A program made the translations under genes and the position numbers. A stretch of DNA of 64,000 nt from Lunularia cruciata (taxonomy: Eukaryota > Streptophyta > Marchantiopsida > Lunulariales > Lunulariaceae), in the NCBI GenBank assembly GCA_948567375.1, contig OX419758.1:44531473-44595472 (forward strand), read 5' to 3'. Positions 34,500-46,394 of the stretch are shown in pieces; position 1 is the stretch's first letter; every line of letters starts with the position of its first letter. The notes under the pieces are model-generated. The model did no database searches, was not told the DNA's origin, and worked only from the letters and a program-made list of their open reading frames with translations.

Positions 34500-36058
34500 T
34501 TTTTGATTTTTCATTCCTCTTGATACAAAGTTTCTCCACTTTAGACCTTATTTTCTCTATAAAAAATATTTGCTTGGTTTTAGTTTCATCTTCTTTGCTT
34601 CTACAAGGTACTTATGTTTCTCCATCTAGGCAAATTTTCAACTTCTATCTTTGCTATCTTACATCTCTCTTGTGCTTCTACCAATTCACTCTTCTATTTA
34701 CTATGGTTTGCTAAATCTTGTGGAAAGGTAGCCATTGTAGGAGTAGTCTTTGTATTAAATCAAGAGAGCTTTCTCCTCTTGTGAGATTTAATTTCTCCTT
34801 CTAGAGATGAAATCTCTTCCTTTGGTCCTCTTGTCTCCTTGGGCAATGAAGCTCCATCTTCTGGTACTAATGAAACTCCTCCTGCTCAGCTCTCCTCCTC
34901 AAGTCCATCATTTGAATCTAACCCTTGAGTAATTGGGATTGTAAATGGAATTGAATACACCCACTACTCTTCAAAATCATCGACCATTTCTTCTTCTTTG
35001 GCCTATTCTCCACACCATGAGGGCCTGAGTGTGCTACTTCTTCTTCAAGTTCATACACCAATATTTTCTAGAACACTACCACCAATACTAACTAGAGCAG
35101 GAGGAGATATATTTGCATGATTTCCAAACAATAAAGCCATGCGGTTAAACAAGTGACAAATATGATTTAACTTATCTTCTATTGTTCTCCATTCTTGTTT
35201 AAACTTCTTGTCAATAAACCCTTTGCATGTTCTTTTGGTTTTTTATGTCTTTTTTTCCTTGTAATATTTCATATATCCTGCACACTTCTTGTACACTTTG
35301 TTCGTAAGATATAGTAGGTGGAAATCCCTTCCCATGGCATACCAAATAGGTTGCAATGTAGTTGAATGCAATCATTTTAGGAACATACTTCTTGCAATTA
35401 CCACCATGAATCAAATAAAAATACTCATCTTCCTCTAGGTAATTCAGGATTTGTGCATAATGATGATCAATCATGTGAAATTTGTCTTCCTCTCCCTCCA
35501 CCCCTTCGCCTTGTTCCCCTCTAATATCATCTTGGAATCTTAGTGATACTTGCGACTCAAGAAACTCGAGAACTGTCGATTTGTAGAGATTCGGCAACCG
35601 AATTTGTACTAGACATTGATTGAGGAGGAGCAATGGAATTGCTATTGCTCTATTCCATACCAATCAATTGCAATTCCCTGAATTATTTTAGGGTGACGCT
35701 TAATGAGGTTATGTAGGCTTCTCTGGTTGACTTGTGAGCGCAAATGTTAGGGCTGTAAATTGCTCTATTTTCATGTGGAACGAATTCACCCAAGAAAGAA
35801 GAAATATCCCAAAGAGAAGAGAGGAAGGAAAATTTTGAATTTTGAATTTGCATAGGAACAAGAAGAAATCGAAGAGATGCTGGAAAATTTTGAATTATGC
35901 ACTGTAGGGCAGATCCACCTCCTCTTACCCTTATAACTCCTATTTGACATGTCTCCATCCTCGAGTTGATAATATCTGTTATCATCTAGTCTTTGTTTAT
36001 TCTCTCTGATGAACGTCCCATTTGGCTGGCTCCCAAATATCTCTAACTGAGCCCCCAC
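34500..36058 (-). pseudogene. Unidentified decayed ORF, minus strand
   Basis: The best open segment is 35663-35211 (150 codons): an acidic patch (EQGEGVEGEEDKFHM), then HHYAQILNYLEEDEYFYLI and KKYVPKMIAFNYIATYLV. A related frame just upstream starts MEQSNSNSIAPPQSMS. After the stop at 35211 a shifted frame continues (KFKQEWRTIEDKLNHICHLF to about 35040), then a Glu/Lys-rich, coiled-coil-like tail with stops to about 34500. The plan (globular block, acidic patch, coiled coil) recalls the family A LTR ORF, but I see no residue-level match. Function unknown. Confidence 0.4.
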
Positions 36059-39000
36059 CCGCGATAAGAATTCTCATCACCCGTATATCGATCTACGGAA
36101 CATTATACTTACACTTTCGGTTTGCTTATGAGGGCCCGTACCTTTAATTACAGAGATCATAATATTGCCCGAAAATATCTTTCGCTTTGAAATCTGAGAA
36201 CCCCCTATTGTCTCGTCAAATTGTACGGGTTGACTCGTATATACGGAATGCAGTCTATTCCCCTCAATGTCGCGTTCCCGTATTAATTATCTTTCCTGAA
36301 TTCTCGGGGCTCTCCGCGATGGCCTTTACAGTCTGATTCAATTCTAGTCTCTTGTGATCGCTACGGGATAACCGGTGAATTTTACGATGATGCCTTTGCT
36401 CCCGTGGAACTTCCGTAAAATCTGCACTTGAAACCCAGTTATATAATGAACAGAATGGTAATTGTAAAAGTCGGGGCGGTGTCCAAAAGTACTGCAAGTA
36501 ACGTAACAACTGTGATTTGGTACAGGAAATGAGCGTTGGTTTTCCCCTGAAGGTCCTCCTTTGGCGGAAAAGTGTTCGTCCTCATTAGCGCCAAAAGTCA
36601 GTCAATTGATTCACTATCGTCAGGTTCCTACTTGGCTGCATTTTGTTTCGCGGTTGGAATCTCGGCACAGGACAGTGTAGAGACTGTAGTTGCTCGACCT
36701 CGTGACATCTGAATGGATAATGGAGAAGAATCCAGAAGAACTTCACCGCAATCGTGACGTCAACATTCTTCCGCATGATTCGGACCTCTTCGCTTGTTAC
36801 CATTTGTTGAGTTCTGTTCAGATGGTATACGCGTATTCCATGGCGGACTCCGGCTGGGCGCAATGCGAGCTGCTAGGGTGGAGGTTAAAGGTAACAACAG
36901 GGTGGGCCTTCCAGCTAATCTAGAAGGTTGAATTTCGAGATGCGGTTGTGTCATTAGTAGAATGTAAAATGACCAAGGTCAGATTGGGTTCCTTTCTGGT
37001 GTGAAGGGCATCACGTACAATCTGAATTCTATGCACAGAAAGTGCTTGTATACGCCCTTTTGGGTTTTCTGGATGGCTGATTTACAACTATACAATTTTG
37101 GAATGCAAAAGGTGTTCTAATAAAAGTCATGCAGCTGAAACTGGAAGGGTTTGTTTGAGAGACCCATGATTTTGCTTCAGAAGTTAGAAAGATTGCCGAG
37201 GTAAGGCTGGAAAAATGAACTTTCTCAGGGTCTTCTACCTCTAACTCTCCAGAACTGATCGCAAGCACCATATGCATCTGCAGAGACCTGCCTCGGTTCA
37301 TAGATAAGATGCCTCTTATCTCCAGACCTAGACCTAAGTGCATTTGGATTGAACTGAAGTACAAATCGGGATCTTCCACCTGCTCTACTGCAATAGGGTT
37401 GACAATGGCATACACTTCTGTCTGCGAATGCCGGCGGATGTACAGTAATTGCTTACAAGGAGTCATGCTTTACTCTGATCACTTCCTAGAAGGTAATTGT
37501 AGACTGCTGACTAAGCTGGATACAAAAGTAAACTGTATGGAAATCAGATGAAATTCTCCAAACGAACAAGGTACATAGTTCGATTTGGACCATTTGTAAT
37601 CAAACTAATTAGTATCTATACACCGCACCATTTAACAACTCGCCTTCTGCATGAAAGTTAAAATTGAGACTGTCGAAATAGACCAGGACTAGAAATTGAA
37701 CTGGAATTTTCGGCTTCTGGGTTCCAATGGTGATCAACGCAACACCACAGCCGGAGAAAATTTGTGTGTAATCAGCACCTTAGATGTAGCATCTTTGGCA
37801 TCCATTACTTGTAGAAATAACGAAAAGTCTTTCAAAAGGCTCATACAGTCACTGGTCTTGAAATGGCAAACCTTGTCATGGACTCTGTTACTACAAAGTT
37901 CTGTACGAGTCTGCACAGTTCGTTGTACAGGCACAATCTAGAGCAGTTAAGGTGGAACTTAAATTCACGGAATTCAGAGTGCGGCGCGAATACATGGTCT
38001 CTCCATGATCTAAAGACTGCTCGGCCTTGACCGCTCTCGTCCTTCACGTGTACTTCTTCTGCATATCCATGTTGTCGTCGAGATACAAGTGAGCCTGGAG
38101 CTAGAGAGTAACGTGAACCTAACATACAGGTAAAGTTGGGATTGTAGACCGCGGATGTATCTCTCTTGGTCAGACCTTTCTAAGACCAGCGTAAGGCATC
38201 CGTCGTAGATTGGATTTCAATCCAAATTGACCATGGTTTTCAATTGTTGATGCAAACTACTAAACTCGTGTATGGGGGACCCTTTGAGCTCTACTTTGGG
38301 ATTAGAAACGACTGCAAATAAATGAGGCCAGGACTTTCTTCGTCTGTACAGTCAAATGCGCCAGAAGTATCCACTAAAGGAGACGAGGATTTAACAACGA
38401 AGGAGTTGCACAAAACACTCTATGATTGAGACCGAACCTGACACTGGCACATTCTCCAATCAGCGTCTGTCGAAGTTTATGAAAGACCAAAAGACTGACC
38501 TTGACTACGAGGACTAAATCAAGGAATTTCGTTATAGTTGTGATACAAATGCAAGAAACCTAAATCCAGGTGGACCGGACGACCTCGTATCACAGTTCGC
38601 AATCTCTCAGTTAAATCCTAGGAGCGGGTGACCATGCTAGCTGTATAAACCCAATCGGGAGTACAGCGACTAAGACCAAATTCGGAGTCTACAGTCTTGT
38701 TTTGATTGAACACTAACTGCCGCAATGCATGGAACTAAATCGAGAAGGTGGACTTCAAGAATAGTTTCATATCTCAATTTGGCTCAAAGCTTAGTACTTC
38801 TCTACCCATTTGGTCCAGGAAGACCGGTACTGTGAACTTCTCCACCTGCGCGCTTACACTGTCAACTCCAGTGGCGCTCTACGGTAGTAGTATGCGGCCG
38901 ACAGCATTGACTGGGGCAAGAATTATTCTCAATCTCAGCCAATTCCACTTACGTCAATCCTGGGAATACAGGTCCATGTTCGGACAGACGCCTTTTGACC

Positions 39001-40493
39001 TCAGATCTTTCCACGATAGCTCTTGCCCTTCTGTTAAGTCTCAGAGAGCGTGTTGTTGAGGACGCCGTAAGTTATAGAAATCCGTCCACTAACTGCAACG
39101 AACGCTTCGTCGACTTTCCAGATCGCATCCTCCCTCCCTCACGGTCGGTCTGCCCGGCCAACGACTCTTTAGAAGATGGAATGGCCAAATTAAAAAACAT
39201 TCTCTGGCCATCGCAGCCCACTTTCTTCATTGTCTAGGAATACCGGTGGAATTTAGTGGACATGATTCCGTACGATGTGACCAAAAGTAGAGACAGTGTC
39301 ATGGAGGGAAAGTGTCTCCATAGGGTCTCCGTAGACTACTAACTACTGGAATCACGGGTTGATTTCTCGCTACGATATATGTGAGCACTAAACTGCGACG
39401 TAGTTACTGAACAGAATTTGACTGTGCGCTAGAATTGGGTTTTCAGTAACTTGGTGACATTCTCTTCTTTCTCAAGCATTGTTTATCGGCACCATACTTG
39501 TAGAACAGGGCAAAACCATGCGGGTAACTCATGCGCACCTAGTTGGTCAAAGTTGGACAGCGTTATTGGAAAGTCGGTGGGCTAGCAACCATCCTTTCCC
39601 TGACTTCCATGTCAGACCCCCTGGCTATGGCGATTGCTAGGCGAGGACCCGGAGTAACCTTCTGGACCAATTGCCGCCAGGTCTCGCACTCGTTATTTTT
39701 AACCGATTTCCAAATGAATCTCATGCATATTCGTCCACAACCCCAAATCTTAACTCAATGCGATGTGTAGGGAATTTCATAAAAGTTACCTCGTGTTCGC
39801 CACCGTGAGTCAACAGGTAACAGGAGCTCCCATACGCAATCCTCCCACTGTTGGAACCAGACTCCGAGGCTGAGATAGGACCTCGAAGGTCATTCACTGG
39901 CCTGGCATCCGTTGATGATTGACTCCAATTACTCTAAGGATTCTCTTCAGGACGGAAGTCTCATCTAGATATCCGTCATTTAGATAATTAGACCTGAGTC
40001 TGATCTCCATCAATCCCACCCTAATGTTTGGGGCAGCAAAACGGTCTTATAAGCACTCGCACCCCCATTCCTAGTTCGGTCTGTGAATATTACATCTAAG
40101 TACAGTACTAGACTGTCAACAAACAATATCTATCTGAAAACTTTCATGCACAGGCTCCCTTGTACATAGGTTCCATTCGATGCGTAGTCGTGCTTGTTGA
40201 TGTCCAGTAGTGTACATTATGAGAATAGTCGTCCGTTTGTTTTCGCAATTGTCACATTAGGTACATAACTGCACGTAACCAATAACCACCTCTCAATTCT
40301 GTCCGATCAGGACGAGGATCCTGTGTTTTGAGGGTGTTCATGTATTGTTGCTTGGTGCGAAATTATGCTTGTGGCGAGATTCTATAACTTGTCACCATTT
40401 CAAGATCGAAGGAACAATTTTAAGGCAGGATTACACTACAGAGATTCACAATCGGCTTCTAAGGAGTTGGGAACGTCGGCCTCCTTTACCACC
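36059..40493. other. Compositionally distinct flank of the F-box gene, no gene recognised
   Basis: At about 36059 the sequence changes abruptly from AT-rich, CpG-poor DNA to DNA with balanced composition and many CG dinucleotides. No ORF exceeds 150 codons and none is recognisable. The two opposite frames at 37029-37466 (minus) and about 37246-37551 (plus) overlap and neither looks like a known protein. The last few hundred bases must contain the promoter and 5' UTR of the F-box gene, but I cannot place a TATA box or start site with confidence. Confidence 0.55.
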
Positions 40494-41987
40494 ATGGCTT
40501 CGCAGCGCAATGACGTGCTTAAATCGAACATCCTGTCTTCTTCCATGGACATGGCGATCGCTAATAAGGGTGCGAGCTTGGAGGACATTCTTCCTGATGC
40601 TCTCCTTGGTGAAATTTTCTCTCACTTGTGCGATGCAAGAGACCTGTCCCGGGCTGCTCTGGTGAACTCATCATTCCGCAACCAGTGCAGATTTGTGAAA
40701 AACGTTCGATTCAACTGCCAGCTGAAAAATGTCAATAGGAAGCGTCTACAGGATGGGCAGGCGGCAGCACCAATTACACCTTTCAAGGACACTGTGATCA
40801 GTATGGTTAAGAACCTCACGTGCGTGCAGCAGCTGCGGTTGGAGATTGAGGAGGACGTCCAATCGACCAAGTTCAAAGAGGATGTGGTTGAGAAGAACAG
40901 TCTCTGGCTCTCTGAGGGATCTTTCGTCCGGAATTGGCTACCCCCACTAAGTGAAACTCTGACGAGTCTCACGCTCATCGACTACGGTCAACAAGCGATA
41001 TTTCATACATCTCCCGTGCTTCAGCTGCTATCCGATCACTGCAAGCAGTTACAGACGCTAGAGCTGTGCAACATGTTCTTGGATTCAAAAGGCTGCAACA
41101 AAATGAATCGGGTGACTCGTTTAACCCTGAAATGCGTCAAATTGATGGAAAATGGATTGCAGGATATATCTGAGATGATGCCCATGCTGGAGAACGTCGT
41201 ACTTAACCCTGTGGTAGGCCTTAGAGAGGCTAGGCTCAAGTCTGAACACGTCAAGGTGCTTTGTGTGAGCTCTATGACGAAGGTCGGTAGTGTGAGACTG
41301 GATTGCCCCTCACTCATCAAACTGCAGATCAAGCTTTCGAAACCAGATGAAATTAAGATCAGGGCTCCTAAACTCGAAACGCTGGCCGTCAAACTTACTC
41401 TCAGGACAGAAGATCCTCAGCACACTATCATTGAGTTCGAGGAGGTGAGGTCATTGCGTGAGCTCCTGATAGGCGGGTCAGATCAAGAGACATTTCTACT
41501 GAACAAGTTGTTCTCGCAAAATCGTATGCTGGAGAAAATCTTCATTGACATTCCTTGTATGGCCTTCGAAAAGTTCACTGGGGGTTTTAGAGGAGTGCAG
41601 CAACCTGTACCTCAAATGATGCAAACTTTGGAATCATTGAGAACCTGCTTTCCAAGGCTTCAGAGCTTCAACGCGGGTCCCGGATTTTGCCACTGCTTGC
41701 AGCAGAACGTGGTGAGCGTTGCAAACGGGGAAGTAGCCCTCAAAGTATGGCCTGCGGCAAAGAGGATGCTATTGCACTTCGTAATCCAGGACTTAGAGTT
41801 GTCCCTTGGCTCAGTAACTGCCTTGGTCAAAGCCATGCCCAAACTTACCTACTTAGAGGTGTATGTGCACAAAGACAGTAAAATTGAAGCAGATAAGTTC
41901 CGCCAAGAGCTCGAGCATCGCTTTCCCCTCTTGGAATTGAAATGTGGAAGTTGGGCGCACGGCATGAAGTTCGATACGTTTAACTAA
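40494..41987 (+). CDS. F-box/LRR-repeat protein, At4g29420-like
   Basis: Intact single-exon gene of 497 codons. I chose the ATG at 40494 because ACCACCATGG is a good plant start context; the frame is open back to an ATG at 40365, but that adds 43 residues of no domain character. The F-box spans about residues 31-75 (LEDILPDALLGEIFSHLCD, then LSRAALVNSSFR), the part that binds SKP1 in SCF ubiquitin ligases. The rest is a series of degenerate leucine-rich repeats (LTSLTLIDYG, LQTLELCNMF, VTRLTLKCVKL, PSLIKLQIKLS, PKLTYLEVYVH), expected to bind the target protein. TPFKDTVISMVKNL and SFVRNWLPPLSETL fit the Arabidopsis F-box/LRR protein At4g29420. The substrate is unknown. This is the only intact host gene seen in the window. 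Confidence 0.92.
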   Translation: MASQRNDVLKSNILSSSMDMAIANKGASLEDILPDALLGEIFSHLCDARDLSRAALVNSSFRNQCRFVKNVRFNCQLKNVNRKRLQDGQAAAPITPFKDTVISMVKNLTCVQQLRLEIEEDVQSTKFKEDVVEKNSLWLSEGSFVRNWLPPLSETLTSLTLIDYGQQAIFHTSPVLQLLSDHCKQLQTLELCNMFLDSKGCNKMNRVTRLTLKCVKLMENGLQDISEMMPMLENVVLNPVVGLREARLKSEHVKVLCVSSMTKVGSVRLDCPSLIKLQIKLSKPDEIKIRAPKLETLAVKLTLRTEDPQHTIIEFEEVRSLRELLIGGSDQETFLLNKLFSQNRMLEKIFIDIPCMAFEKFTGGFRGVQQPVPQMMQTLESLRTCFPRLQSFNAGPGFCHCLQQNVVSVANGEVALKVWPAAKRMLLHFVIQDLELSLGSVTALVKAMPKLTYLEVYVHKDSKIEADKFRQELEHRFPLLELKCGSWAHGMKFDTFN

Positions 41988-42158
41988 CTACTTTAACCTG
42001 GAAAAGTGCAAAGATCTACACTTTGAGGTTTTAGTTCATCGTGGATCCGCGTACTTACGTTAACGTGGCCGCGACCGGATGGACGATAAACTGGACATCA
42101 TTCCCCACATGTCCGGCAGGTTAAGGATAGAAAGTGCTTTGAGACATCTTACATGACT

Positions 42159-42164
42159 AATAAA
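42159..42164 (+). terminator. Candidate polyadenylation signal of the F-box gene
   Basis: AATAAA 172 bp after the stop codon, a plausible 3' UTR length. Plant signals are loose, so this is only a candidate. Confidence 0.45.
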
Positions 42165-45100
42165 GGGGCGGGCATGGAAATAAAAGAACTCCACCTGAGA
42201 GTTCATAAAACCTCTTAAGCACAATTGATGCGCTTTATGAAGGAATAAGTCATACGACAAGGCTCTTTGTTGATTGTAATATGCGCTAGCGCATCACTTT
42301 TTGTGCAAGAAAAAGAGTCTGCACCGCACTAAGCTCGCTGTTTGGTTTCACGCTGTGTTTTGTTTTCCTTACTTTGTGAGAGTGAATCGACGAGAAGAAC
42401 AAACCGTTACAGCAGTGAAAAGGTTTCTACAATCACCCCAACTTCCAAGGATCTTACATTCTCCATGCCAGGGCATTTCAATGGCTTTTCTACCTCGAAC
42501 TGTGCTGTACTATGCATCAGAACGAAGTAAGTATTCATGAGGGTGGATCGTATCCTCGCATGCAACGAAGTATCCAAAGGTTAGATCGTTTTGATGGACT
42601 GTCCTCTTAGTCTTCTGATCGTGTTTACCCGCCATTCCTTTTCTTTGTCTTCTCGTTCATGGGTGCTACTGTATAGCTAATCTCTTGCACAAAAAGTACG
42701 TTTCTTTGGTCATCGTCTTAGTTATCGTCGTGCTTCTACAACATGGTGGTTGAGTTGGGCTTCTTATTAAATCTGATTAAATCACTGCAATCACATTGCA
42801 CACGATCAGGTCTGCCCATGTTCAGCGTTTGTTCTTAAACTTCTTTTTTTGTCGTTGTACTACACGTCAGATCCTTACTCAAATTTCAGGAATTCCCGTC
42901 TGAAAATAGAACTTGATTTCTTGAACGGTCTTTAGGACGAGATCGCGACGGAAGATAATGTCATTCTACACAACTTTCGTCCTCGAGCTCCTGCGTGGCC
43001 CCACTACTCTTACTACAAAGTAGACCGCAATTGGGGAATTCAGTGTCACCTGGGTTAAAAGAGCCTTAATTAATTAATCAATTAACGTGCAGTCTTGCTT
43101 CCGCTTTGTTACAAAGCGAAGGTCAATGGAGCCTTGAATGTGAATTCAATCTATAACTTCCAAATTTCTCATAATCAGACACAAAATTAATGAAACTTCA
43201 ACTTGAAAACGACGGTTCTAAGAAGGGAAATATGACGTCTTCAACTCAATCTTTACGGAGGTTTTGCATTATGTACGGGTTTTTGATTTCTACTTAATGT
43301 ATTCATCAAAATGGGGTATCATCACCTAGGGGTATTGGATACAATCCAACATAGTTCTACTTTAATAGGCAACTATGTTTTGTACCTGCGGGGAACGCAT
43401 ATTTGAAATCCAAAATTCGCCACACTTGGGTGACAAAAAATAGAATCTTACGACATGTAAAGAAGTTTCACCAAGAGCGTGACATTCATAACATAGCATA
43501 TTCAGAATAACTTTTATCTCCTGTTTACTGCTATATTCAAGAGATTTTAAGGGATGATAAGAAGTAGACCAGATTAAATTGAATCTGGTATCCAATCGAA
43601 AACCGTAAAAATATAATTCATAATCCTCCATTTCTATGTTTAAATTCCTGTTTTGATTTGATGCAGTTTTTACTCTATTGGGGCTTAGCCCCATGTTACC
43701 TTTTTTTCTCTCCCTTGTACGGCTTGATGGGGTCTTCCCATCCTTTTCCTTTTTGTTGCCTTTTCCTTTTTATTCCACTTATTTTGGTTTTGATTCGATT
43801 AGATGGCTAAAGTAGTGAAAGCGTCTACCTTTCTACATATTTTAAATGTCCATTCTTGAGTGATAGGGTTTAATTTGATATACACTCCGAGATCTATATG
43901 CTAGATCGTGAATTTTCATGGAATCATATATTTATTATCATAGACCAAAATTGTCCGAGATTCTTATCATATAATATTGATATATCTTCCAAAGTTCTTC
44001 ATTATTAGTAGCAATAACTAGTGTATAAGAAATAATACATGATCAAACCATATATTATATCATGATTAAATATTTGCTATTCTAAATTCAACTTATTATT
44101 ATTCTTAGCTTTATGTGCATTTAATAGATAAATGTTATTTTAATTTGGTATTAGGTTATAATTTATATGAGAATTTCATATTCCATTCATGTGCTTTATA
44201 ATTATTTTCAGATAATTGGTTAAAAATTGATGATAGGAAGAATTAAATAGAAATATTTACTTGGACCCTTAGTGCATATATAGGTTGTATATTATTTTTA
44301 ACATATATTAGAATACCCGATAGTTATGTAAATGGAGATAATCTTATGGATGATAATTTCTTAATCAAAAATACTTATCTTCGTAATTGAAATATTGAAA
44401 AAATGTAGTCAAGCAGTGCGCATTAAGTCATTCCACCATCAAAATAATAATTAATCAAAAATTAAGAATAAATATATTTACTTTTGATAATTGATATATG
44501 GTTAATAGTATATACTAAACCTCATAGTTTTGGTAGTTTAGTTATTTTTCTTTAAAATTTTAATTTGATATAATTGATATGATTAGGAGGTAGAGAATTT
44601 GATGAATATTATAAATATTAAATAATGCAAGATAAGTTAGAAAAATATTTACATAAATTTATATCATGTATAGTCACAAAATAAAAATAAAAATAAAAAT
44701 AAAATAGGATCACCATTCATTATAACATAAAATATAAAAAAATAATAAAAAATAATAACCTATCTATTTTATCTCTCAATGGAATGGCTTCCTATGCTTA
44801 ATACAATTCTAAATATAGATAGCTTATACTATGAATAAATTTAAAGTGTGAAATCATAGAAATCAAAATGTAATATATTTTATAAAAATTTTTAGAAATT
44901 TAGTAATGGTGGTCAATGTATAGATGAGTTTTCATTTTAAGAGCTAAGAATTATAAAAATGTTATATTGGCTTTTATATATAGATTTAAAAAGAATTTTT
45001 TTTATCATCTTGAAAACTTATTTTTTATGCTTCTTATTTGTTTCTTATATTGATGATTTTTTAAAGTTTTTTCTACATAAAATTTTATGCTAAATTAACT

Positions 45101-45479
45101 TCTTATCATCCCAAATTGTTATTAGATGAGATAGAACAAGATACAAATAAAATATATCTAGTGAGCTTTTGAACATGAAGTATTACTTGCAAAATAGTTA
45201 TAATGGTCCTCAAGCTCACAAATTTTTTGTATGAAGAAGCTATAAAATACTTATTTTCTTATATTAAAAACTTCCTCTTATGAATATGAAAAGTTTTGAA
45301 TGGAACAAGGGACAAAAACATGACAAAACTTCTTATTTCAGTATAGTAATTCTGTAATATATCCATTGGAAAGTAACTTGAATTAGAAATGAATTAATGC
45401 ATAAGGAATAGAAATACAATTAGGCAGAAATTAATATAAAAAATTCAACCCAATCTTCTCTTCTTAGTTTCATTAGACT
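42165..45479. other. Gene 3' flank passing into AT-rich DNA, no gene
   Basis: Up to about 43700 the composition resembles the F-box flank; beyond that the DNA is very AT-rich, with an AAAAT tandem repeat at about 44685-44706 and AATA-rich runs. No ORF above 110 codons and no retroelement domain. Nothing recognised. Confidence 0.55.
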
Positions 45480-46107
45480 ACATTGTCATAAACAAAGTAT
45501 CATGCATATCTACGTGCTGCACAACATCATTTACTATAAAAGCACATCTCATATAAGAAGTAATGCACAAACTCTAAAGTGCCACAATAATCAAGAATTA
45601 AATTGTGGAACTCAAACTTTATAAACTCTACAAACGGGCATTCATTACACTCATCAAGCCAAACTCCCTCTAACATAGAGAATCAAGGTTGGAATTGCTA
45701 GCTCTATCCACCATAGCCAAGAGCTCAACATAGAAGAAGTAAGCTCTTTGCGGCTCCACTTTGAGGTAAACTCCTCCTCGGAAGCCAAGCCAAGGAGTAT
45801 AGCTCTAATGGCACATCTAGTGGTATTGATAGTAAAAATGGTGCAAAATAGTAGCTTTGCCGATGCAATAATGGAGTAGGTAGCCACCAATGAGTAGTTT
45901 ATGCGTTGCTACTAATACAATGATGACTACGAAAATAATCACCCTAATGTAGTAGCAAACTAGCTTGAATGTTGCAAATCTTTTGATAGTTGTCATGTGT
46001 ATATATTGATACACAACATACATCACTACCAACATCATTCATTATAGAAACACAACTTATATAAGAAGTCACACCTAAATTCTAAAGATCCACAATCACC
46101 TCCCTAT
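45480..46107 (-). repeat. Family B 3' LTR (45587-46094) with a second truncated LTR start
   Basis: On the minus strand the purine tract AGGGAGGTGAT (just right of 46094) is followed by an LTR starting TGTGGATCTTTAGAA (46094) and running 508 bp to 45587. Directly after it a second LTR head, TGTGGCACTTTAGAG, runs from 45586 to about 45480. The pol that should precede the purine tract is not recognisable right of 46107. Confidence 0.75.
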
Positions 46108-46394
46108 TTTTAAGCACCTTCAACCTAAAAGGTGAAAAGCAGTGTTGACCTCCATTTTATTGGCTTTCACTAAGCAAAGGCAACAAGAAGAGTTTTCAAT
46201 TAGGTCCCTCTATCTCTATATAGCCATTTACTCCTTATGTGTGGTAGGCCTTATGGGGTGCAAAGACCAAGAGGTTGGGTGCTATTATGTCTCATCATTA
46301 GTTTCATATGTGTAATCTATACCACCTAAGGAGTGTGTCATGAAATTTTTAGAGCCTAAGCTAGTTTGCTTGGATTATAGAATGGTAGTGTTGG

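Noticed and set aside
37029-37551. ORFs of 145 codons (minus) and about 95 codons (plus) upstream of the F-box gene
   Set aside because: They overlap on opposite strands, have no recognisable motif, no clear start context and no neighbouring exons. Probably chance in sequence with fewer stops.
40365-40493. Upstream ATG adding 43 residues to the F-box protein
   Set aside because: The extension has no domain character and the ATG at 40494 has a far better start context; the extra codons are more likely 5' UTR.
44685-44706. AAAAT tandem repeat
   Set aside because: Ordinary short microsatellite in AT-rich DNA.
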